DNA of 64,000 nucleotides from Maridesulfovibrio sp. (lineage in GTDB: Bacteria > Desulfobacterota > Desulfovibrionia > Desulfovibrionales > Desulfovibrionaceae): NCBI RefSeq assembly GCF_963677005.1, contig NZ_OY781616.1, forward strand, positions 1,777,501-1,841,500. The letters run 5' to 3'. Each line of letters begins with the position of its first letter. Positions within the stretch are counted from its first letter, which is position 1. The notes beneath the pieces are model-generated. The model was given only the letters and a program-made list of their open reading frames with translations. It made no database searches and was not told where the DNA came from. Shown piece by piece: positions 26,267 to 33,577 of this stretch. The translations under genes and the position numbers were made by a program.

Positions 26267-26651
26267 TTAAATTTACTCCGCAGACTTGGCTACCTTTGGA
26301 AAACACAAAAAGCCACAAGACAATCAGTTCGCAAGCAATGGATTTGGCTCAGGTTTCACCGGATTTAACGTAGGCCACTTGTACAGCTTTGGCAAGCATC
26401 TCGCAGCTTTTACAGGAAGAACACTGCCTCACTCTTGCTTCCTGGCCGAAATTAAGGCAAAAGTGCACAAAAAAGAAGCTGTTGTTTTGCATAATGTGCT
26501 TTTTATGGCTGAATCGTGCTGTATGTGCTCTCACATGCCCTGATTTCCGCCTCTCAGGCTCAGCCTGCACCGTCAACCGCGTGGTGCAGGACTTGCTTTT
26601 TTCCGGATAAAACTTACCTGTAAGGCGACACAACATTCAAGGAAGCAGAAA
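26267..26651. other. 385-bp intergenic region with hairpins, possible small RNA or leader
   Basis: This is a divergent region between the cpoB-like gene and the eight-helix membrane protein. No convincing coding frame is seen. It holds a loose promoter-like pair (TTGTTT at 26482, then TATGGCT 16 bp later), a weak hairpin near 26539, and the terminator-like hairpin at 26564-26602. Confidence 0.5.
26564..26602 (+). terminator. Terminator-like hairpin upstream of a membrane protein gene
   Basis: The arms CCTGCACC and GGTGCAGG form an 8-bp perfect stem, and CTTGCTTTTTT follows. No gene ends here on the plus strand, so it could end a small RNA or attenuate the gene at 26652. Confidence 0.5.
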
Positions 26652-27632
26652 ATGAACATTCCCATGGACCCGATCAGACTTGCGGGCCTCTTAACCGTGC
26701 AGATGCTGCCCAAATCTGCCGTTGATTTTACGACGCTGGCAGCTATCGGCGCTCCGGTTATCGCGGTGATCCTTGAGATCACGGCCAAGGCCCGGAAAAA
26801 AATCTTTTATGACAAACTGGCCCAGCAGGTCGCGGCACTATCCCTGATCCTGTATTTCCTCTTCATCCTGTGCATCGGCGGATCAGCAGTCTACTTCTCC
26901 CAGAAACTGCCGTGGATCAAGGACTGGTTCATCAACCCGGCCTCCCCGCTGATGATGCTGTATCTCACCCTTGCGATCGCCGTCATCGGGCTTCTTCCAT
27001 ATAAATATACATGGAAAAAGTTCAAAAAGAACAAGATTCCGCACGTATTGATGGGCATTATCGGACTGCTCGGTGGAGCCGCATCTGTTCATGTCGCAAC
27101 AGTCATCATGAAACTGTTTTTCACCCTCCAGGCGCAGAGTGCCGCTCCTGCAGTGCAGGATGTTCCGTTCTACAGCCATTTCACAGCCCTTCCCGGCAAT
27201 GCGGAACTGTGCCTGACCGGCATCTATCTGGTGATGGCGCTTTCCTTTGCGGCAACAGCCTCGGGTTTTTACCTTGTGCTGCGGCGCAACAAGGATGATT
27301 TCGGCCGCGACTACTACAAATTTGCACTTCCGGTCATTGCTCGGTGGGCTCTTTTTCCCACGCTTGCCCTTCTGGCCGCAGTTGCCGGAGTTGTCTACTA
27401 CATGATCAATCCCAACTTTGAAATGATCTATACGGATATTACCGCGGCAACAGCCATGGGCAGCTTCCTGTTCCTCGTGGCCGTCTGCTGCGCCATATGG
27501 ATTGTTACATGGGTAAGCGAGACCCCCATGCGCCATAAAATCGGGCTGGCTTTCGCACCTTTCCTGATGATCATTGCCCATGGAGCCCTCCTGGGCGGAG
27601 CAATGAAACTTTACCTGACTCTGGCACAGTAA
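26652..27632 (+). CDS. Unrecognised integral membrane protein, about eight helices
   Basis: I cannot assign a family to this 326-residue protein. Hydrophobic segments lie near residues 25-45, 56-80, 97-117, 130-158, 186-212, 225-253, 262-287 and 296-322, so most of it is in the inner membrane. Histidines fall within the fourth and eighth segments (H147, H310), which would allow haem or metal binding as in cytochrome b-type proteins, but no known motif supports this. GGAAGCAG lies just before the ATG. It is monocistronic, flanked by a hairpin upstream and a strong terminator downstream. Confidence 0.8.
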   Translation: MNIPMDPIRLAGLLTVQMLPKSAVDFTTLAAIGAPVIAVILEITAKARKKIFYDKLAQQVAALSLILYFLFILCIGGSAVYFSQKLPWIKDWFINPASPLMMLYLTLAIAVIGLLPYKYTWKKFKKNKIPHVLMGIIGLLGGAASVHVATVIMKLFFTLQAQSAAPAVQDVPFYSHFTALPGNAELCLTGIYLVMALSFAATASGFYLVLRRNKDDFGRDYYKFALPVIARWALFPTLALLAAVAGVVYYMINPNFEMIYTDITAATAMGSFLFLVAVCCAIWIVTWVSETPMRHKIGLAFAPFLMIIAHGALLGGAMKLYLTLAQ

Positions 27633-27670
27633 GCATCAGGCTGCGGCCGGGCCGCATTTGTACAGGTTAC

Positions 27671-27706
27671 AAAAAATCCCCCTGAACATGTTCAGGGGGA
27701 TTTTTT
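27671..27706. terminator. Bidirectional terminator
   Basis: This is a perfect 16-bp inverted repeat, AAAAAATCCCCCTGAA / TTCAGGGGGATTTTTT, with a CATG loop. It lies between the membrane protein gene and convergent cheA. Confidence 0.95.
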
Positions 27707-27733
27707 GTATCAGTCTGTAAAGTCTGAGCCTGC

Positions 27734-30706
27734 TCAGGACTGCATTGAAGAGCCCTTTACAGTAGCCATGCTGTATATTTCATGGGGATCAAGAATGAGG
27801 ACAACGCTTCCGTCGCCCATGATGGTGGCCCCGGAAACACCCTTGAGATCAAACCCGTTAAGGTAGTTTCCAAGCGGCTTGATAACGATTTCCTGCCGTT
27901 CAAGAAGCCGGTCCACAACAAGTCCGAGTCTACGCTCGTTGTCATGAATGATTACCACCGGCAGAACTTCACGGTCAGGGTCGCTGACCGGCTGTTCCAG
28001 AAGCTCGGCCAGTTCGGCTATTCCGAGGACTTCGCCGCGCAGGGTAACGGCCTTTCTGTTATTGACCTCGGTAAGTCTTTCGGCCTCAATCTTGGTTGTT
28101 TCAGACACGGCATCAAGCGGTATTGCGTAGTTGGCACCGTTGATCTGGACCATAAGCGCATCGATGATTGCCAGGGTCAAAGGCAGGGTCAAAGTGAACT
28201 TGGATCCCTTGCCGACCTCGGAAGAGATATGCACGCTTCCCTTGAGATCTTTTATGTTGTTACGCACAACGTCCATACCGACACCGCGTCCGGATATGTC
28301 CGTAACCTTTTCCGCAGAGGAAAAACCGGGAGCGAAAATAAGCTCTATGGCTTCGCGGTCATCCAGATTGCGAGCCTCTTCCGGTGAAATGATTCCCTTC
28401 TTGATTGCGACATTACGCATCTTTTCAGGATCAATCCCGCGTCCGTCATCTTCTACTTCAATGGCGACCGAGTTACCCTTGTGGTAAGCCCGCAGCCAGA
28501 CATGCCCCTGCGGGGGCTTGCCACAGGCAATGCGTTCTTCTTCGGGCTCAAGGCCGTGGTCCACCGAATTTCGGATCAGGTGGACCAGAGGATCGCCGAT
28601 TTCTTCGACAACACTCTTATCGAGTTCGGTTTCTTCGCCTTCTGTTATCAATTCGACTCTCTTGCCGCTCTTACGGCTGAGATCACGAACCAAGCGCGGA
28701 AAACGGGAAAAAACGGTCTGCACTGCAACCATGCGCACCTTCATGATCGTATCCTGAAGGTCATCCGAAATTCTGGAAAGGGCATAGGTTGTCTCGGTCA
28801 ACTGCTGAGCGACGACCGGCACTTCAAGCTGTCCTTCCTCAAGACCGCGGGCAAGCATTGTGTATCTTCCGCGGCTTATGATGAGCTCTCCGATGAGGTT
28901 CATCAGATGGTCGAGCTTCTGGTGGTCGACCCTGATAGTAGACATCGCCTTGGGCTTGGAAGTCTTCACCGGCTGGGAAGATGCTGCAGAGGCGGCAGGC
29001 TTGGCCTTGGCTGGCTTGACCGCAGGAGCAGCTTTGGGCTCTGCCTTAGGAGCAGCCTTGGCCGCAGGTTTCGGCTCTTGCTTTGCCGCTGGTTTCGGGG
29101 CCGGTTCGGGCGCGGACTTGGGCTCAGCCTTTGGTTCTGCTTTCGGTGCAGGCTTAGGCTCAGGCTTTGGTTCCGCCTTCGGTTCCGGCTTCGGAGCAGG
29201 CTCGGCTGCTGGTTTCGGCTCGGATTCAGGTTTGGGAGCCGGAGCAGGCTTCGGTGCGGATTCTTTTTCCGGACTTTCTCCGGAGATCTCGGCCACGGCG
29301 GCATCAATCATCTCCGAAATAATCCCGCATTCCTGACGAAGCAGGTCAAGCATCAACGAAAAATCCATATCCGATGATCTTGCCTGATCTACCAGGCTGG
29401 CAGTTCTCTCCGCGTACTCGCGCAGAGAATCAAAACCCATATAACCACCTGAATTCTGGATTGAAACAAGGCTTCTGTACAGCCCGTCAATATAATCTTT
29501 CTGATTGGAATCCTCATTCAGGGTTTTCAGGGCCAATTCGATATTATCGATCTGCTGCTGCACAGTTTGCTGAAAAATTGTAACATCTTCCGGGTCCAGG
29601 CCGTCTGAGTCCTCTGCAGGGGATTCCACTTCCGGCTCTATTTCCTCGACAGCCTCAACTTCCTGTTCCTGTCCGTCATCCTCAGGCGGGACAACTTCTC
29701 CCTTCTCGACAGCTTCCTGCAGCGGATCTATGAGTTGAGAGATATCAAGCGGCTGCACTTCTCCGGAAGCAGGATTGACATGCGCAATCAGGGCCTCAAT
29801 TCCGTCCACAACCGCAAGCAGGAGATCAATCATGAAATGGGTGGCATCCACTTCACCCTTGCGGACGCGGTTCAGGAGAGTTTCCGCTTCGTGGGTCAGA
29901 GAATTGAGTTCGCGGAACCCGATGATTCCGCTATTACCCTTGAGGTTGTGGAAATAGCGAAAGATATCGTTGATGAGATCATCATTTCCATCCGGATCCT
30001 GTTCAAGTTCCAGCAATCCGTTGGTCAGATTTTCGATTATTTCATGGGCTTCTTCAAGAAAATCAGCCAAATGCCCTTCACCGACAGTTGTAAGCTTGTA
30101 CGGATCAGCTTCTTCGTTGACTATGGCCACAAACTGAAACGCCTGCTTCCGGGAGGAATACTCCGGTGAGTTAGAATCCTGCGCCATCTCAACCTCCGAC
30201 AATTCAATTTCTGATTCTTCCGGCTCTTCAACAGGTTCCGGGTCTTCCACGACTTCCGGCTCTGGCTCCGGTTCAGGTTCCGGTTCAGGTTCAGGGGCTG
30301 CGGGAGCCATATCCCCGGCCATTATGGCATCAATTCTATCGATGATGATGGAAGTGTCGACTTCTCCCTCGTTGCCAAGCTCATCAAGGTTGTCAATAAG
30401 CTGCCGCAGGAGATCTGTGGAAGCCAGAATGACGTCCATAATTTCCGAAGTAACTGCGATCTCCCCTTTACGGAGTTCATCGAGTATGTTTTCGGCTCTA
30501 TGTGCCAAACCGTTGATGATGTTCAATCCCAGAAAACCTGATGCGCCCTTGAGAGAATGCATCGGTCTGAAAATTTCATTCAGAAGATCCAGATTCTCGG
30601 GATTGTTTTCAAGCTCAAGAAGGTTCGGCTCGATAGTTTCGAGATGCTCTTTGGCTTCGATAATGAAATCCGCAAAAATTTCAGGATCCATGAAATCCTG
30701 GCTCAT
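27734..30706 (-). CDS. cheA: Chemotaxis histidine kinase CheA with three Hpt-like domains
   Basis: This 990-residue hybrid-length CheA is the kinase of the operon. Hpt1 has the phosphorylatable His50 (HSLKG), Hpt2 has His253 (HNLKG). A third Hpt-like domain (about 370-475) has Val414 at that position and cannot be phosphorylated there. A Pro/Ala/Lys/Glu-rich linker spans about 476-587. The P3 dimerisation helices (LMNLIGELIISRGRY), the P4 ATPase (DPLVHLIRNSVDHG, DDGRGID, GRGVGMDVV) and the P5 CheW-like domain (from about 860) follow. It is the last gene of the operon. It should autophosphorylate and pass phosphate to the CheY and CheB encoded upstream. Confidence 0.95.
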   Translation of the reverse strand: MSQDFMDPEIFADFIIEAKEHLETIEPNLLELENNPENLDLLNEIFRPMHSLKGASGFLGLNIINGLAHRAENILDELRKGEIAVTSEIMDVILASTDLLRQLIDNLDELGNEGEVDTSIIIDRIDAIMAGDMAPAAPEPEPEPEPEPEPEVVEDPEPVEEPEESEIELSEVEMAQDSNSPEYSSRKQAFQFVAIVNEEADPYKLTTVGEGHLADFLEEAHEIIENLTNGLLELEQDPDGNDDLINDIFRYFHNLKGNSGIIGFRELNSLTHEAETLLNRVRKGEVDATHFMIDLLLAVVDGIEALIAHVNPASGEVQPLDISQLIDPLQEAVEKGEVVPPEDDGQEQEVEAVEEIEPEVESPAEDSDGLDPEDVTIFQQTVQQQIDNIELALKTLNEDSNQKDYIDGLYRSLVSIQNSGGYMGFDSLREYAERTASLVDQARSSDMDFSLMLDLLRQECGIISEMIDAAVAEISGESPEKESAPKPAPAPKPESEPKPAAEPAPKPEPKAEPKPEPKPAPKAEPKAEPKSAPEPAPKPAAKQEPKPAAKAAPKAEPKAAPAVKPAKAKPAASAASSQPVKTSKPKAMSTIRVDHQKLDHLMNLIGELIISRGRYTMLARGLEEGQLEVPVVAQQLTETTYALSRISDDLQDTIMKVRMVAVQTVFSRFPRLVRDLSRKSGKRVELITEGEETELDKSVVEEIGDPLVHLIRNSVDHGLEPEEERIACGKPPQGHVWLRAYHKGNSVAIEVEDDGRGIDPEKMRNVAIKKGIISPEEARNLDDREAIELIFAPGFSSAEKVTDISGRGVGMDVVRNNIKDLKGSVHISSEVGKGSKFTLTLPLTLAIIDALMVQINGANYAIPLDAVSETTKIEAERLTEVNNRKAVTLRGEVLGIAELAELLEQPVSDPDREVLPVVIIHDNERRLGLVVDRLLERQEIVIKPLGNYLNGFDLKGVSGATIMGDGSVVLILDPHEIYSMATVKGSSMQS

Positions 30707-30791
30707 CTAGAGACCCCTGTATTAAAAGTTCGTCTTTATTCTGTTCAAATTCCGCAACTGAATCCGGTCACAGCAGAATTGTTCAACCGTA

Positions 30792-31160
30792 TCAGCCCAG
30801 AAGCATTTTGATATTTTTTACCATTTTCTCAGGCTGAGCGGGTTTGACCATGTAAAGATTCGCTCCCAGGCTCAAGCCTGTCTGAATGTCTTTTTCCTGA
30901 CCTTCAGTGGAGAGTACGATAATAGGAATATCCTTGTAGGCATCCTGTTCCCGCACGGTCCTGATATACGTGAATCCGTCCATTCTGGGCATGTTCACGT
31001 CGGAAATAATAAGGTCGACATGATCAAGACTGTACAGCTTTTCCAGCCCGTCCAGCCCGTCTTCTGCAGTGGTAACCTTGAATCCTTCTTTTTTCATGAT
31101 GAAGGCAACGAGGTTTCTTACAGTCTTTGAATCGTCCACAATCAGAATATGTTTAGGCAT
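30792..31160 (-). CDS. cheY: CheY-like single-domain response regulator
   Basis: This is a 122-residue receiver with D9-D10, phosphoacceptor Asp54 (IISDVNMP), a Thr/Ser switch in VLSTEGQ and Lys106 (YMVKPAQP), and no output domain. This is the layout of CheY. The ATG at 31160 was chosen because GGAGAGG lies 6 bp upstream; it overlaps the cheW stop by 8 bp. A start 15 bp further upstream is possible. Phosphotransfer from the adjacent CheA is expected; whether it binds the flagellar motor or controls another output cannot be read from sequence. Confidence 0.93.
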   Translation of the reverse strand: MPKHILIVDDSKTVRNLVAFIMKKEGFKVTTAEDGLDGLEKLYSLDHVDLIISDVNMPRMDGFTYIRTVREQDAYKDIPIIVLSTEGQEKDIQTGLSLGANLYMVKPAQPEKMVKNIKMLLG

Positions 31161-31854
31161 TTCCCTCTCCTTCACTCTTTAAAATCTGCTCAACAAGCCT
31201 GTCGACGGAAAGAATGTTGACCAGTTTGTCCCCGTTTTTATAAAGACCAAGCAGAAATTCGGACGCCACTCCCACCTCTGATTCCACGCCCCATACAAGG
31301 TCTTTTTTATCCACGCGATACATGGTGCGCACCGCGCTTATAGCTAATCCTATTTGAAGTCCCTTATGTTTGCAAACGACTACAAACTTATCACGCACCC
31401 CTTTTCCGTCATGCAGCAGATGCCTCAGATCCAGTACGGGTGTAACCCTTCCCCGCAGGTTGATGACTCCCTGCATAAATCTGGGAGCCGCAGGCAGAAG
31501 CGTGACCGGAACCTTGCGCACAACTTCCTGAATAAGCATGATGGGCAAACCGTATTCCCTGTCTCCCACAACGAAACTGACCAACTGAATCTCATCATCG
31601 TCCTTCAGCTTCTCTTCATAATCAGGATCGAGGGTGTCAGTTGCGTAATCGTCTGTACCCGGCGCAATTCCCAAGCCGGGATAGGTCGAATCGCCCCTCG
31701 GATCAACACGCTCCATGCTTCCAAGAGCAGCCTGTCCGCCGATGCCGATGTACTTGTCCATAAAGGCTGCTTCGGCATCGGTATAAGACCCGTTCTGTAT
31801 TTCCTCGCTCGGAAGGTTCACGCTTTCTACGAAATATTCCTCAGGAGTTTTCAT
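31153..31854 (-). CDS. cheW: CheW-domain coupling protein with an N-terminal extension
   Basis: This is a 233-residue protein. Residues about 90-228 form one CheW domain (IQLVSFVVGDREYGLPI, MQGVINLRGRVTPVLDL), which links chemoreceptors to CheA. The first 85 residues are a Gly/Asp-rich extension not found in ordinary CheW proteins (about 160 residues) and look disordered. Its start overlaps the end of the parA-like gene by 14 bp, and its stop overlaps cheY, indicating tight translational coupling. The extension could dock the ParA-like ATPase or HEAT protein, which is speculation. Confidence 0.9.
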   Translation of the reverse strand: MKTPEEYFVESVNLPSEEIQNGSYTDAEAAFMDKYIGIGGQAALGSMERVDPRGDSTYPGLGIAPGTDDYATDTLDPDYEEKLKDDDEIQLVSFVVGDREYGLPIMLIQEVVRKVPVTLLPAAPRFMQGVINLRGRVTPVLDLRHLLHDGKGVRDKFVVVCKHKGLQIGLAISAVRTMYRVDKKDLVWGVESEVGVASEFLLGLYKNGDKLVNILSVDRLVEQILKSEGEGNA

Positions 31855-32659
31855 TTCTTAAAATCTCTCTTGCCAGCTGCATATATTCCAGTGCGCCTCT
31901 TGTCTTCGGGTCAATATCAAAGATGATCCGTCCACTGGCGCAGGCCTCTCTAAATTTCGTATCCATATGTATTATGGTGCTGAAAACCTTATTTCCGAGT
32001 TTTCTCCTGATCAGGTTCAAAATTTTCCTGCATGCTCCCGCCCTGCCGTCATACATGGTCGGCAGAGCCCTGAACCTTACCGGACTCGGTAACACCTTGT
32101 TCAAAATCTTTATTGTGTCAAAGAGCAGCCGGATGCCGTAAAGGGCCAAAAAATCAGTCTGAATAGGTATCAGAACAAAATCTGAAGCCACGATGGCATT
32201 TACCAGCAGTACCCCTACATGCGGAGGACAGTCTATCAGAATATAATCATAGAACTCTTTCACTTCCTCAAGGGCCGTGGAGAGCACCATTCCCTTATTC
32301 TTCCTGTCCTTCAAGTCAACTTCCAGTTCGGAAAGCCGTATGCAGGCCGGAACAAAATCGAACCCGACATGCTCGCGCTTCTGAACTATCGCCGGCCACA
32401 CCACCTTGTAATCGACATTATCGAAAAAAAGATCATGGGCCGAAACGGTCACCATCTCCGGGAAAAACGACATATACACCGAGGCATTGGCATGGGGGTC
32501 CAGGTCTATAACAAGCACTCTTTTGGAAAGCCTGCTCAAAGCCTCTCCCAGTGTCAGAGCCGTGGTTGTCTTGCCCACTCCTCCCTTCTGGTTGGCAATG
32601 GCCATTACCCTGGCCCTGCCTGCAGTACCGCCGGACTGCATTTCTCTATCGTTTTCCAT
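31841..32659 (-). CDS. ParA/Soj-family ATPase of the chemosensory operon
   Basis: This 272-residue P-loop ATPase has the deviant Walker A KGGVGKTTTA (residues 25-34), RVLVIDLDPHANAS and the Walker B-like YILIDCPPHVG. ParA-like proteins in chemotaxis operons (ParC and PpfA types) position chemoreceptor arrays in the cell; that role fits the surrounding genes. No ParB gene is present. The start at 32659 has no clear ribosome-binding site; Met7 is a possible alternative. It lies 39 bp after cheR. Confidence 0.88.
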   Translation of the reverse strand: MENDREMQSGGTAGRARVMAIANQKGGVGKTTTALTLGEALSRLSKRVLVIDLDPHANASVYMSFFPEMVTVSAHDLFFDNVDYKVVWPAIVQKREHVGFDFVPACIRLSELEVDLKDRKNKGMVLSTALEEVKEFYDYILIDCPPHVGVLLVNAIVASDFVLIPIQTDFLALYGIRLLFDTIKILNKVLPSPVRFRALPTMYDGRAGACRKILNLIRRKLGNKVFSTIIHMDTKFREACASGRIIFDIDPKTRGALEYMQLAREILRNENS

Positions 32660-32698
32660 ATAAGTCCGCAGAATTTAAAATGTTGCCGCAGACCTCTG

Positions 32699-33577
32699 CT
32701 ATTCCAGTTTCTGATAGATAATAGCTCCGGGATGATGCACCGGTTTGAAGGCTCTGGTAATGTTGTGCAGAGACTCCGAATGCCCGATGATCAGAAATCC
32801 GCCCGGCACCAGATTATCGTAAAAGGCGTTAATGACCTTTTTCTTCATGGCCTCGTCAAAATATATTATGACGTTACGACAGAAAACAATCTCCGAACGT
32901 TCCACACGTTTGACCTGCATTCTGTCGCTGAGGTTGATCGGCCCGAAGCTGACCAGCTGCTTTATGGCCGGTTTTACCTTGTACTGCTTACCGTCCTGGT
33001 CAAAAAACTTGCTCACGGCTTCCTTCGGAGTGGTCCTCAGGGCGTATTCGCTGTAGACAGCACGTCTGGCCGACTTGAGAACCCTTTCGGACAGATCGTT
33101 GGCAGTGATCTTTATATCCCAGGAAGACAGTTCCGCTCCGAGCACATCATGAAGGATCATGGCCAGAGTGTATGGTTCCTCACCAGTAGAACATCCGGCA
33201 GACCAGATGCGCAGCCTCTTTTTATGTTTCTTTCGCAACTCGCCCAGAACATCGGGAAGAACCTTGGTCTGAAAGACCTTGAGCTGCGGCGGATTGCGAT
33301 AAAAGCTTGTCTCGTTCGTGGTGATGACCTCGAACAGCTTGTTAAGCTCCGCTTTCTTGCCGGGGTCGTACTGCAGATAATAGTAATATTCCCCGAAACT
33401 CTTGAGGTTAAGTTCCTTCAGGCGGTTGGACAGCCGGTTTTCAAGAAGGTATTTGCGGTTCCCTGCGATGAAAATACCGGCCTGGTCATAGATAAAATCC
33501 CTGAGCTGGGTAAATTCCAGCTCGGAAATTTTCAACTCTTTGCGCAGTGATATGGTCTTTGAAAACAAAGAAGACAT
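32699..33577 (-). CDS. cheR: Chemotaxis protein methyltransferase CheR
   Basis: This 292-residue S-adenosylmethionine-dependent enzyme methylates glutamates of chemoreceptors. The N-terminal all-alpha domain (about 15-85, FTQLRDFIYDQAGI) precedes the Rossmann domain. The methyltransferase motif RIWSAGCSTGEEPYTLAM and the later IVFCRNVIIYFD are diagnostic. Its ATG follows the stop codon of the HEAT-repeat gene with no gap (TAG-ATG), and GGAG lies within that gene's end. Receptors must be encoded elsewhere, since none is in this window. Confidence 0.95.
   Translation of the reverse strand: MSSLFSKTISLRKELKISELEFTQLRDFIYDQAGIFIAGNRKYLLENRLSNRLKELNLKSFGEYYYYLQYDPGKKAELNKLFEVITTNETSFYRNPPQLKVFQTKVLPDVLGELRKKHKKRLRIWSAGCSTGEEPYTLAMILHDVLGAELSSWDIKITANDLSERVLKSARRAVYSEYALRTTPKEAVSKFFDQDGKQYKVKPAIKQLVSFGPINLSDRMQVKRVERSEIVFCRNVIIYFDEAMKKKVINAFYDNLVPGGFLIIGHSESLHNITRAFKPVHHPGAIIYQKLE

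Noticed and set aside
26349-26636. 95-codon minus-strand frame upstream of the cpoB-like gene
   Set aside because: It runs through hairpin sequence, has no ribosome-binding site and no protein-like composition.
32219-33550. 443-codon plus-strand frame opposite parA and cheR
   Set aside because: It spans two convincing minus-strand genes and reads as a shadow of their codon bias.
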